Shown in pieces: positions 1 to 13,400 of a stretch of DNA of 64,000 nucleotides. The stretch comes from Acridotheres tristis (lineage: Eukaryota > Chordata > Aves > Passeriformes > Sturnidae): NCBI GenBank assembly GCA_037013685.1, contig CM072894.1:28085529-28149528 (forward strand). The letters are read 5' to 3'. Below the pieces are notes generated by a model. The model was not told where the DNA came from and ran no database searches. It saw nothing but the letters and a program-made list of their open reading frames with translations. Within the stretch, counting starts at the first letter, position 1. Each line of letters begins with the position of its first letter. Both the position numbers and the translations under genes were made by a program.

Positions 1-2525
1 GAACCCTTCAAGCCCATGGAATACTTGCAGCTACAGGGTTCACTAAGGGTTAACTGATTAGGAGAAGGAGCAAAGATAGGTGACATATCACATTTGAAAC
101 CATGAAGAGAATTACAAGCAATGCTGAGAGCTGGGATGTTCTCAGGATGTAAGTGAAGCCATGTATAGAAAAGCAATTTATTTTATTGAACCAGTTGAGA
201 CAGGTGGAAAACAATGCACAAACTCTCAACTGTGAAATGTTCCTAATTTATCCTACAGCATTAGTCTAATAAAGCATAAAGATTACCATCTTCCCTCCCT
301 ACAGATGGTGCACATAAAATTCAGAAGTTGTTGGTATGGTTATATTAGCTGGAAATTGCACAGGGAATGAAAATAGTGTGTTTATTCTGATGTAACTGCA
401 GTAGACTTTGCTCTTTCAGCTTTTGTGTCTGTCTTGTTCATCATTACTTAAAATCGTGTTCTTTATTCAGCAGTTTCAAAGATAAATTATGCATGCCATG
501 TTTAGCAAATTTTAATATTTGTAGTACCATATACTTCAGGCTAGCAAGGTATATTTTTGATTACCAACATATGTTAGCTGTCAACTTCAATTGGTAGAAT
601 CAGCATATTATTGAGGTAATCAAGTTGATTTTAGTGTCTTTAGTTAAGCAAACTTTGACCTATGGGACAGAGTTTGGTTGAGACATGTACATGCTTCTGC
701 TATTTGGAATACTTTTTTTGCTTTGAATCTTGGAAAAGATCCAGTTTTATATTCAAGAAGCCACAGGGCACTTTTGATTTGCACGACCAGCAAGGAACAT
801 GGTAAAGCTCAGTGACTTTGGTAGTATTGCAGGGCATGGTGTTCCTGCATGGATGAGGGTTCTTGGACAGTTTCTCTGCTGAGCCACAATGTCCCTTAGG
901 AAATGAGCAGAGGCACAAACAGGGTCTTACTCCAACACTTCAGGGAGCAGAGGGAGGAGCTGCAGGGAGAAGGTCCCTTCCCAGCAGTGCACTTGTCAAA
1001 TGTCACTCACCAACCCGCTGTGTCTCTGCACAGTGTGACCAGGGACATCCTGGCAGAGCAAGGAGTGCCCAAAGGGGAGGCATCTTGCTGAGAGCGTGCC
1101 CTGCTGCTCAGAGAGCTGGGAGGAAGGAGCAGGGCTAATTTTTTTACTTGGATCCTACAAAAACAAGTGTACTTTGCCAGCTCCAGGAAGTTCACAGACG
1201 TGGCTGAGGTCTTGCTGGCTCCTGCAGTTACAAATTGAGTCTCAGCCGTGTGCTCTGCAGGCACAGTTCCTCTGTGAAGTCAGCTATGTCTCAGCTTCAT
1301 GCAAACTCCATTAACCCCCAAACAGAGCCCCTTCCCTTTTGGGTGTTCTTCATGGCACCAGAGCTATTTAAAAAAAAAAAAAAGAGAAACAAAAACTTTT
1401 TTGGTAAAAGAAACCAAACCAACAAACCAAAAATCTGTTGGTACATTGCATGAAAATTGAATGTTTTTTGCCTCCAGCATTAAGACAAACACTGGAGCTA
1501 AAAAGAAGCAGTAACCTCCCTATTACTCAGCAGAAAATCAGATTGTATACAAAAGGAAAATCTCTGTTCTTGGCAGGTCTCATCCCTTCATCTTACAGTC
1601 TCAAATTTACACTTCAGTAGCTGGAGAAAAGTCCCATTCCCTCTTTCCATTTGCTTCCTTAGGAATTAAGGATTTTCTGGTGGCCAGGAACAAGGCAAGG
1701 CATGTCCAGGGCCTGACAGAGACAGAAGGGTTTCCAGTCTGTTCTATTTCAGCAGAGAATCTGTCGCTTTAGGGCATGAGTTTGGAGTCTTTTAGATGGC
1801 TAAATATGTTCATTAGGGTCCTGTAGGATTTTCAAGAGCTTCTAACTCCCCCTGGAGCAACTGGGGGGAGCCAGCTGAGCCCTTTGCAGCCCTCAGCAGG
1901 TCTATGACATCTCCAGAAATTCGTGAGCACATCACACTGATCAGCCCAGACATTTTGGTTGAGGTTCAGGTGATGAAACAGAAATCTTCAGTGCTGTAAC
2001 AGGTATCAGAAGGGGATATCTCTCCTGGTTCCCAGATGCCACCTCAGAGTAGACCAGGTCTGCCAGCACTGTGTCAGACCTGTTATTCCCACGTGGATAT
2101 TTCAGCTACCCCAGGGCTCTCAAATGGGACTCAATGCCTATGTTTAGACAGCTAAATTACACCCTACTCATGCAATTTAATTTAATGTCATTTCATTTTA
2201 ATTGAATGTTAAGACTCTGCTTTCAGCCTTCATAGCTAGGGGAAACCAGATGACATGACAGGTAAGTCGTATTTAAATCAAGGCCTGTTTACTCAGCAGA
2301 GCTTTAGCTTGACTTGCAGAGGGACCTTGCAGTTTAAGTGGCCTTAGGGGCACTTTGCAGTTTATTGCCAGCCTCACTGAAACCACACTTACGTGCATGT
2401 GAGCTTAGAGTTAAAAATCTAAACATAGAATGCAGGGATCTAGAGCTAAAATTAGTTATGGGTGGTTCTGTCTGGCAGGGGGTTTATAGTTTTCCATGAC
2501 TGACTGCTGTTTTTATCCCTTCTAG
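1..2525 (+). other. KALRN: Intron (3' part), upstream of the first visible DH1 exon
   Basis: No exon was recognised here. The preceding DH1 exon, which should end in an HAGTFFD-like segment, is not in this stretch, so the intron begins before the window. It has an A-rich run near 1369-1383 and otherwise ordinary AT-rich intronic sequence. It ends in a pyrimidine-rich stretch and the acceptor TTCTAG at 2520-2525. The small open frames at 863-1620 show no domain and no splice support. Confidence 0.8.
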
Positions 2526-4155
<1,630 letters not shown>

Positions 4156-4346
4156 GGTTTGATGAGAACCTGGATGTCCAGGGAGAGCTGATTCTTCAGG
4201 ATTCCTTCCAAGTGTGGGATCCCAAGTCTCTCATTCGGAAGGGCCGTGAGAGGCATTTGTTTCTCTTTGAAATCTCTTTGGTGTTTAGCAAAGAGATCAA
4301 AGATTCTTCAGGACACACAAAATATGTTTACAAGAACAAGTTACTG
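4156..4346 (+). CDS. KALRN: Kalirin exon: PH1 domain, N-terminal half
   Basis: This 191-nt exon (phase 1 to 0) encodes 63 residues after the split glycine, from FDENLDVQGELILQ to YVYKNKLL. It contains the first strands of the PH domain: GELILQDSFQVWDP forms the beta1/beta2 region, RERHLFLFEISLVFSKE is the typical beta3/beta4 core (FLFE...LVFSK), and KYVYKNKLL begins the next strand. In DH-PH GEFs this domain supports membrane and lipid contacts and stabilises the DH-GTPase interface. S in LQDSF differs from the mammalian A that I recall. The acceptor is TTTTAG and the donor CTG|GTAGGT. Confidence 0.95.
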
Positions 4347-4756
4347 GTAGGTGTGGCTGCAAAGGAAATATTCTGGGTGTTGTGTTTTTTGTAGGTAGAA
4401 GTGGTGTTTTGGAGGCTCATACGTCCCCTGCTGGGTTGGGGATATTTTTGCCTCTGGAAGGGTTGGCCCTGAGTCCTGCAGGACTCACCTGGAAGTCAGC
4501 CTGCAGTGAGTCTGGAGAGGTTTAAGGTAGTGAGATGTGAAGGGTGGGGAGAAATGCAAGCAGGATCGCTCCAGCCATTCACTTCCCTGCCACCCCAGAG
4601 CTTTTCTGTTTCTTTTATCTATGTATAGCAAACAGAGAAAAGATCCCATTCCCCTACCCATCCCAGCCTCCCCACTTCTTCCTGCAAATCCAAAGTTTTC
4701 TGGACTCATGAAGCTTCATATATATGAGATATTTCATCATCTCTCCTCCACACTAG
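4347..4756 (+). other. KALRN: Intron within PH1
   Basis: A 410-nt GT-AG intron. Two overlapping 12-bp palindromes (4708-4719 and 4716-4727) sit about 30-50 nt before the acceptor, where a branch point would be expected. No other feature was seen. Confidence 0.85.
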
Positions 4757-4858
4757 ACCTCAGAACTGGGAGTGACTGAACATGTTGAAGGAGATCCCTG
4801 CAAATTTGCTTTGTGGTCTGGACGAACACCATCCTCAGACAATAAAACAGTGCTGAAA
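4757..4858 (+). CDS. KALRN: Kalirin exon: PH1 domain, middle strands
   Basis: This 102-nt exon (34 codons, phase 0 to 0) reads from TSELGVTEHVEGDPCKFALW to DNKTVLK. It provides the central PH strands, with the CKFALW segment as a core beta strand and the SGRTPSSDNK loop leading to the strand before the C-terminal helix. The acceptor is CACTAG and the donor AAA|GTAAGT, a near-consensus donor. Because the length is a multiple of three with phase 0 ends, skipping would keep the frame while deleting part of the PH fold. The SGRTPSSDNKTV residues fit kalirin; TRIO has V, T and I at the diagnostic positions. Confidence 0.95.
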
Positions 4859-5542
4859 GTAAGTATTTTCTGTTTGTTTTCTTTACCTTTAGCACTTCTA
4901 GTTCAAACCTTGGGAGTCCTGAATGAAAGGTCAGTTTCTTCCCTCCTCATATTCACGTGGTTTCCATATCTGCCTGTGGGGTCGTGCCTGCATCAGGAGC
5001 AGCTGAGCTCTAAGGCCTCAGTAGCAATTAGGACAGTTGTGCAGCCTTGCTGGAATTGCATCTCCTCTAGCAGCCTGGGTTCAGCAGCTGCACACTGACA
5101 CAGGGCAGGTCTCAGGGTGCTTGGCTGGGAGGTGTAATTCTCTTAGTCCTTTCCCACTGGGCTTATCAACAACCAGCCTCTTGCACAGACCTCCACAACC
5201 AACAGCCTGTTCTGTCGAGTGAGTCTCTGCTGAAGAATCCTGTTACAGTTGTTTTGTCTAAGGAAATCCCAGCTGTGCACTGATAACCTGTTTCCCCTCT
5301 ACAGAGCATGCTGTATTGCTAGCATTACACGTATTTATCCAGAGCTTAGCTGCTTTGCTGTTGCTTGCCAAGTAGGTCTGGTCAGAGTGCCCTCAGTTCC
5401 CTGGGGTCACCAGGTACTCCAGCAGCTGCAACAGTGCAGCAGAGAGAACAAAATCATGACATTCATCAGCTGACCATGACTCCTCTATATGGGAGGTGAG
5501 AACATGATAAAGTCTCTGTCTTTCTGCTCTGTGAAACTTTAG
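4859..5542 (+). other. KALRN: Intron within PH1
   Basis: A 684-nt GT-AG intron. Nothing was recognised beyond ordinary intronic sequence. The open frames at 4772-5098 and 5249-5473 are readthrough or chance frames. Confidence 0.85.
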
Positions 5543-5685
5543 GCATCCAGTATTGAAACAAAACAGGAATGGATCAAAAATATCCGGGAAGTTATTCAAG
5601 AAAGGATCATTCATCTGAAAGGAGCTCTGAAAGAGCCAATTCAGCTCCCCAAGACACCAGCAAAGCAGCGAAACAACAGTAGAAG
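5543..5685 (+). CDS. KALRN: Kalirin exon: PH1 C-terminal helix and basic tail
   Basis: This 143-nt exon (phase 0 to 2) encodes 47 residues beginning ASSIETKQEWIKNIREVIQE. This is the C-terminal alpha helix of a PH domain with its invariant tryptophan (residue 10, QEWIKNI). After the helix comes a basic, proline-containing tail, KEPIQLPKTPAKQRNNSR, which starts the linker to the SH3. KTPAKQRNN is kalirin-like; TRIO is different here. The acceptor is CTTTAG and the donor AGAAG|GTAACT. The split arginine codon (AG plus A) joins correctly to the next exon. Confidence 0.95.
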
Positions 5686-6829
5686 GTAACTTGAGTCATA
5701 GCCCACAACACAAAATCACTAGTGTTTTCTCAATCCACAGCAATGTGATGTCTGTGCCTTTTACTGGTTTTTACTGTAATCAAATAGTTTTCATTGTCTT
5801 TACTTTTATATGTTGTCTTAGCAAAAATAGCTAGAAATCTTTTTTATGATATACGTAAAAAGAGCTTTCATTTTATGCTCCAAAGTATAGAGAGAAACAG
5901 TAAAAATTCTTCAGAGTCTAAGGTTATAGTGATTTCTAAAGTAGATTCTACTTCTTCCCATTTGAGTAAAATCAGATCTTTTTTTCCTTGTTTGTCATGT
6001 TTAATTGTTTGGCAATCGAAATCATAGTTAATCCTAACAATATATTAAAGAATATATAGTGGATAATCTGTATTTCATCCTCAAATACAAACTTGTTTCA
6101 GCCTGTCAAGTAATTTTTTGTCAACTTGTTCAATCCCAGATTAAATAGTAATTATAGATAATGAATTGTTCTTTTTCTCTTTTGGCATTCCTAAAAGCCA
6201 CCTGTAATTTGAGCATCTTAATTTCCTCATCAAATTTTATCCCTCTTTTACTTCAGGCTGTTTTATAGAGACATCCAAAGCATAAATAGCCAAGTCACGC
6301 AGGAGACTTGTAGCAAAGCAGAAATCCAGACATTTCCTCTAAGAACATGCTCCAGTACAAAAGTTTTCTTTTGCATAATGGAAACATACTTTTTCTTTGT
6401 CCCTAAGTATATATTTTGTATCATTTAAATATTTACTTTGAAAGACCACATCTATGATAAACATTTATGATAATTTTATCTGTACAGCCAAAGGGAAGAT
6501 AAAACCCTGTGTTAGAAGCTTCAGTGAGGTAAATAGATAGAGCTCTATCTGTCTTTATCTATGCTTGAATAGCATATTTATGGGTTAGTATTAAATTCCT
6601 GAAGAAATTGAAACAGATGTTGTGATTATGTGCAAATCCAAACCCCATGGCTGAGGGTGACATCATTCTAAATTGCAAGAGCTCTGTAGCATCATGGGCT
6701 GCCTCAATGGGATAATTTTAGCACAATCCAGCTCTGTCCTGCTGACTCAGCACTTAACTCCACCGGTAGGCTGTGCTCACTGGTGGTGTGTTAAGGAATG
6801 TCATTGCTTCCCAATCACATCTCTTGCAG
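5686..6829 (+). other. KALRN: Intron between PH1 and linker exon
   Basis: A 1.14 kb AT-rich GT-AG intron. No repeat or further exon was recognised. The open frame at 5794-6027 is low-complexity and has no domain. Confidence 0.85.
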
Positions 6830-6932
6830 AGATGGAATAGATGATGCAGACAGCCAAGGGGATGGCAGCAGTCAGCCTGACACCATTTCCATTGCCTCCA
6901 GGACATCACAGAACACAGTGGACAGTGATAAG
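6830..6932 (+). CDS. KALRN: Kalirin exon: Ser/Thr-rich GEF1-SH3 linker
   Basis: This 103-nt exon (phase 2 to 0) encodes DGIDDADSQGDGSSQPDTIS and then IASRTSQNTVDSDK. It is an acidic, serine/threonine-rich linker with no folded domain. The stretch SSQPDTISIASRTSQNT is shared by kalirin and TRIO; the V in NTVDSDK fits kalirin, where TRIO has L. Clustered S/T residues suggest phosphorylation, which is an inference. In mammals the protein can either continue into the SH3 or end in the Kal7-specific terminal exon after this point. The acceptor is CTTGCAG and the donor AAG|GTAGGA. Without splicing, the frame runs 17 codons into the intron and stops at 6984-6986. Confidence 0.95.
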
Positions 6933-7481
6933 GTAGGACTGAAATGTGACAGTACATGGCAGATAATTGCCCCCAGAAAAATGTAAATGAAAAGCAGAAT
7001 AGAAGGCAACCTGTCTTCTGAGTGAGCTGAAACTTGTATTCCCCTTTGCTAGGTTATAAAAACCCAGTCTGTTTCTGTGTGCTCATCAGTACTGCTCTTC
7101 TACACAGTAGCATCTCTGTTACTGCTGCTTGTTTGTGGTTAATACACAGAGGTTCAATTGGCTCTGAAGAAACAGCCCAGAGCAGCCTTTTCTTGCCGAG
7201 TAAATCTCATCCTGTGAGATGCAGCTGCTGAACGAGCAAACAGCTGCTTATGTTACATATTTCCCTCTGAGCTGCAATCAGTTGTTTGTTGGAGGGAATG
7301 CAGGTACTTACACACTAATTAATGCAGCAACAGTGGGATCCTGGCTGGTATCTTGAGAGCCTGGGGAACCTCCCATTTCCAGAGACTGTGATTCTGGACC
7401 CCTCTCCTCACAGACATATGCTGGAGCATATGGATGGCCCTGAGGAATGCTAGATTCTGTTGGAATACTGCACACTGTCGG

Positions 7482-7495
7482 CACGTACGTACGTG
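7482..7495. repeat. 14-bp perfect palindrome built from ACGT units
   Basis: CACGTACGTACGTG is its own reverse complement and carries three CpGs in an intron that is otherwise CpG-poor. It contains overlapping CACGTA and TACGTG, which are bHLH/HIF-like half-motifs. A regulatory function is only a possibility. Confidence 0.5.
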
Positions 7496-10400
7496 GCATT
7501 TTACTTGTCAGACAATCTGAGGATGCCTCACTTGAATTCGTCACCCTCATACCTCCAGATGTGCTCTTCCACTGCATTAGCAGTTGATTGTAGGAGAAAA
7601 TGGGCAGTTAATACCTTAGCTACACTGATGGGGTTTGTCATATCCCCTGAGAGAATGCCCATATTCTCTTCAGGTGTTGTTTTGAAATCACATGTAACTT
7701 GAAAAAAGCTGAATTCTCCCATGCCTTTATGGATTTATCTGTTTGTCAGGGCTTCAATTATGCTGCCACTTAGACAAAGTAGAAGGGTGTCTTCACAAAA
7801 TCAGAGTCCAAGCTTTGGTTGTAAAGTTCACAGGTAAGTTTCAGTGCAGATATCGTTTTGAAAGCTGGACTCAGAAATATAAATTAATTGTAAATAAATT
7901 ATCTTTGTAAGACCATCTGTTGTATTTATCTTAAATGCACGTCCCCATGATTTTACTGTTTTGTCCAATAACGTGCATTAGAAAAGTATTAAGCGTGACA
8001 ATCCAAAGGCCACTGTAATGTATGCAAATACTTTGCCTGATGTCTGAGAAGTCTTCAATCCACATGGACTTGTCTTACTTTCTGTGTTTTTCACATTTAT
8101 CATTCCTGCTAAAAGGCCCTGACTTAGTGCAGTGCTTGAGCTCATGCTTAATTTTAAGCACTCACCTAAGCTTTGCTTGTTTTCCCCCAGCCCATTGTCT
8201 TGGTTGCATGAATTCTGGCCACGTCTAGGTAAGATGCTCCATGTTGCATGCTGCAGCTGCATACAAGGGCTATGGTGCCAACACAGGCTGTGTACCCTGA
8301 AAGACAGCCCATCATGGCAGGAGTTGGTTTAAAGATGCAAGAGTGGAAACATTTATAGGAATTTCTATCCAGAACCTTGTTTGAACTGAACAGCAAATGT
8401 CTATGAGATAAACTGAGTAAAGATCGTACAGGGAAGAAGTTGTTACCACTGGGGAAAGGGTTGTGTCATGTTTTTAACTTTTTTGAGGTGGGTAGGTTCA
8501 CTTGCTGACTTAAGGCTGTGTGGTTTTTTTGTCTTGTTATATATTTAATGAATAGAAACAAATTGGAGTGTACAGCTAAGGCTAAAGGTTGCTTGTACGT
8601 GCTTTGTTGAATCTGAGGTAGTGGTCTATAACCCTTAACTAGAGAGGCAGCTCCTGCTGAACAGTTTCCTTATTGTCTCTGATGCTAATGCCAGAACACT
8701 GTGGAGAATTCAGCTCCTAGAGTCCTGCATTATCATGTCTTTGCTCCAAGGAGAATGAACTCCCTGCATCTCTTTATAGTTCTCTCATTTTTTCTGCACA
8801 ATGTTACCCAAATTAGTGGCAGATGAAGCTGAGCTGCCTTGCCTCCTGCTGAACTGGCAGAGTCACACCTGTGCTCAGTGTCAGCTCAGACATCCAGCTC
8901 ACCTGCTGGCAGAAAGCCCCCAGCACATGCTGGCCCCTGCTGTGCAGGGACTGTCTTGTCAGCAGATCCAAAGCTCTGAAAGGACTCCTAATGGTGACAT
9001 TTTACCACATGGGATTTTTTCCTTCAGTGTGTAGTTGAGTTTTTCTTCTAGGAGGGTCTGAATACAATGTGATTGGACTGGGAGGTTGTATATATATTCT
9101 CACATGGACTGGTGCTAGTTACAGCACTGGAAGACAGGATCATATCATGCTCTCTAGGTAGGTTTTCTTGGCAGAGTTGACAGTTCCTGGCACACACTGT
9201 AGCATACATACTACAGTGAACTCGTGTGGGGCTGATAGCAGCTCCAGTGGGTACAGGGTTCAGCAATCAGTGGTTTCCCTGCCTATTTAACTCCAGCATA
9301 GTCAAGGAACTTACTCCCATGAATTCACATTCAAGCCTAGAGGCTTTTTGCAGCTGCAGCCTCCATGAGTGACTTCTCTATGTGCCCCAGTGAGATCTCC
9401 ATCCAGAGGAGCCAATGGAAAGAGCTGCTACCTCTAGAAACTCTGGCTGATCACAGCAGCCTCATCTTCAAACCTTGGCCAAGAGCTCTGCAGTGCCAGC
9501 AGTGTGCCAGGATGGCAGCAGATCAATCCTGCCTTGGGACCATCTATGTATTAACTCCTGCCTGAAGCAATTCTCAAGTAAAGCATAAGAGTTGATATTA
9601 CTCTCTGAAGCCTAAAGAATTCGAAGATTTAGCTGACACACTTTGTCCTTTCCCTAAACCTTGCTATTATGCCTGAGGATTGCCTAACACATTAGTTGTA
9701 TGTTCAGACAAGAATGTCAAACAACGTTTTAGACAAAGAAAATCACAACTTCTCAAAGATTCTCAATTTCAAGTAGCACTTCTGCTTAACAACACACCTC
9801 ATGCCTCCAGTCATATCTATTTCTTTCAATTTATTTGTGAGTCAACTCCTCCTGAGTTGTAAGTAGCAATTTCTGTTTTCTCTCGCCATGGCACAGCCCT
9901 GGAGCTAAGCTTTACTTTTGCATTTCAAACCCTAAAAAGACAAAAAGGTTTTTTATTGTTAAGTGGGAATGAAATAACCTTACTGTAAATTCAGCAAGGA
10001 TTTTTTTCTCTCAAGACATGTGAATGTGGCCAAAACATTTATCAGGGGGATCCTTTGCTGGAGAGGATGGAACACTTCAACTGGGGGCTGAGTCCTGATT
10101 CTGCTCCATCACTCACATGTTGGATACCATCACAAAGTACCTTTGATGGTACATTACCCTTTCCTTTTTCCCTCTTGTTTGGAAGAGGAATTTGCAGGGG
10201 TAGACACAAATTCTTGCAAACATTACACTTGTACATTAATTGTACAGCACTGTCCTCCATTGTCCCAACATATGATGCAGAGCTGCATTCAGACCTAGTT
10301 TTGTAACCTTTATGGTAGTGGACTCTCCTTTGAAAATATTCTGAGTTATGTGCCTGACTTCAGAAGTGTTATTAAGCCTTTCATTATGCAGACTTTCCTG

Positions 10401-13400
10401 ACTGCAGGCAGTGGTCAGGTGATTATATAAGACTCTCCAGATTAAAAAAAAATATATATAATAATGGTGTCTGGGTCTGTTTAAATTAAATACCTGATTA
10501 AGTAGCTTCTCAAATCTGGATATGAGTATTTAATATCTTTTCTTGGGCTTTTCTCTCTCAAAAATATGTAAAGCAATTATCCCCAGGCTCAAACATGTAA
10601 TTTTCATTAAATAATATATAGCAGAAACACAGACTTCAAGTGAGGTCTGTAGGTCTTCACCTTTGTAAAAGGAAAGAAGGAGAGAACATATAAAATATTT
10701 CTTTTTCTATTTTCAATCCATGACTATTTCTATATGCACTCTATAATCAAAAATATTTCATACACCAGAAAGTAATTATTTGGATTGTGTAAGTTTTATA
10801 TAGAGGGGGAAAAATGGGTTGATGACCCAGACTCAGTACTAAAGAATCAATAGATAATGAATACTATTACAGTAATTCCAATTCCCATTGAGCATCCAGG
10901 TCAGGTTTTAGGTAACCTACTATGCAAAACTTTCTCATCCTTTTCCAAAAGGCAAAGGAGACAGCTTTTGTTCTAAACAGTAAGCCCTCTTCAGCATGCT
11001 ATCTAAAATCCTCTCCTTAGAGAGAAATCCTTGTCCTATGCACAGCAGACAGGATTTCAATTTTTATATTTGGATTCAAAGCAGTGGGGAATTGCATAAA
11101 GGAAATGTTCCATGCAGGGCATTCTCATTTGTTAAGCCCATTGAGCTGTTGGCTCCTGGAACAGCTGTTTCTGGCGATATTGGTCCAGCTTCCAATGGCC
11201 TCCCTTTTGTTGGCTTTTACAGAATACTGAGGAGAGCAGTACTCATTTCCTTCTGTTGTTTTTGGATGTGGAAAAAGGTTCTGAAATGTGAACTGAAAAT
11301 GTTTTACTCTCTAAAAATAAATCTACATTGTGCACTTTTATCTTTTCCATTAGATACTAGACTCAGCTCGTCTTTCAGCAGTCATGAGACTGAGACCTTG
11401 ACCTCTTCCACATTGGTGGTATTATATAAAATCTGGGAATAATCATTCTTCTAATTGAAGGTAATTTGTACAAGAAGGAGATTTTAGAATTAAGGCTTGT
11501 TGGAACAAGTCACTTAGGGGCAAATTCTTTCTTCTTGAGAAGCTTCTAATCAAGGTAAAACAGCTTTCTCCCTATGATATTGTTGCTGAAGCAGAAGAGC
11601 TCACTCACTGCCAGTGAGCTCTGTGTTGAGTCACGTGCAAGAGACACTTTTCTACTGCAGTACTGGAGGAACATCAAGGGACAGGGGATGTTGGCCCCCT
11701 GTGTATGGCCAAAACATGTGTCACCATGGACTGGAGTCCGTGCAGCACCTGAGCAGTGGGACTGACATGAATAGCAAACACCTGCCAGTGGAAAAATCTC
11801 CCTGGCAGTGGTTAGTGGGTGCTGTGTACTGCAGCTGATGGGAAAGAAGCTGGAAGGTGCCATGTAACTCTGGGACAGAGCCAAGGCAGAGCAGGATCAT
11901 GGGAATATGGAATGGGTGGTGAAGCAAGGAGTCACTTAAATACAGAATTAGGAGTATTTAGAAGGCTTCTTGTTTTCTGGAACACTGATAGGTGCCAGCA
12001 ATTTATCTGCCAGGCATTGACCTAAAGAGGTTTCTTTCTCTTACCAAGATATTTTTCTCTCAGTAAATTGGATTAGATTAAACAACTGTGAGTCTCTAAA
12101 GGGCAAAGGAAGGGATTGATTTGGTCTCATTTGTGTAAGTACTGTTGTGGTTATTCTGCCACTATCCAAGCAAGTGATGTGCCAGAATTCAGTGTACTGT
12201 CTGGAGTGCTGCTTCCTTGCAGGGACTGATGAGTTGTGGGACCACAAGTAAAACTAAATTTATGTAATAGAAAGTGACTGCTGACTGTTAAATGAATTTT
12301 TCCTGTGAAGGCATGATAAAGAGGAGTGAATTATGGCCCCAGAGGATATATTTCTATTGCTTGAATGCTGCCTAGCATTAGAGCAGTTCTCACACCGAGT
12401 TCCTACCACCCTCACCTGTGGAAAAGAGAAAACATGATAGCAATCAAAGGAAAACCTGGCATAAAACATTTTGGCACTTTATTTAGCCTTCTTGAGGGCT
12501 CACTAGCTCTAGGTGGTTAACTGCTTTGAAGATACTGTCATGTAGTAGCCAAATGTTTATCTTACCAAGGAAATAAATTGTTCAGCCAGGAGCTGACATG
12601 TCTCTGTCTCTCTAATGATAGTTTCTTAAAATTTCCTTAGGCTTTGGGAGGCTGGCTCTCAGTTCTGGCTCTGAATCTTTGTTAGGACTCCTGTAAATTC
12701 AGCTCTTCCCTGAGAAAAATGTACAAATGTATATATCTTTTTTTTTTTTCCACTGTGAATGGTTCCCTGAAACTGAAGTCGTTGAAGTGACATTTGGAGC
12801 TGATAAAATGAGACTGGTTTCTCTCTGCTGGCAATGCCTGATTTGGCATGAACTTGCCTTTCTAATCGTTGGTGTTCCGTAATATTACTGTGGCACTTTT
12901 TTTCTCTCTTTCCTAAGTATAAGTAAGGACTTTGTCTTTGCTTCCTGTATTTCTTATCAGGAATGCAGCAGTGCCAATATCATGAAATGTTCCAGCTTTT
13001 GATTTGCAGAGCTCTACTTGTCTGTCTAAATTTGATGTTTTTCAGTCTTTTGGAAAATTAAATTGAGGCTCTTGGAGTGAAATATAACACACTCAAACAG
13101 GCAAGATATAAATTACATTTTTAGATTTCCAAATGAAGGAAATCTGGACTGAAGTGCCATACATACTTTGAATTGTGCAAACTTTCATGGGCACTCACAG
13201 AAAACCCTGAACCTCAGAGAGGATCCAAATAATTACAACCATTATTTTCTCAGTGCTGGGTCTGTGCTCTGCCTTGGTATAACTTAATCTCTGCTTTGAG
13301 GACTTGGCTAATAGGTCTCACAATGCCTTTATTTGTCTGTACACCAGTCACTAGGGCTTGTAGCTGTACAGGAATTTACCCACCTGCCATCTGCAGGCAG

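Noticed and set aside
10996..11442. 148-codon open frame on the + strand in the large intron
   Set aside because: No domain, no splice-site logic and low-complexity composition. Frames of this length arise by chance in 35 kb of intron.
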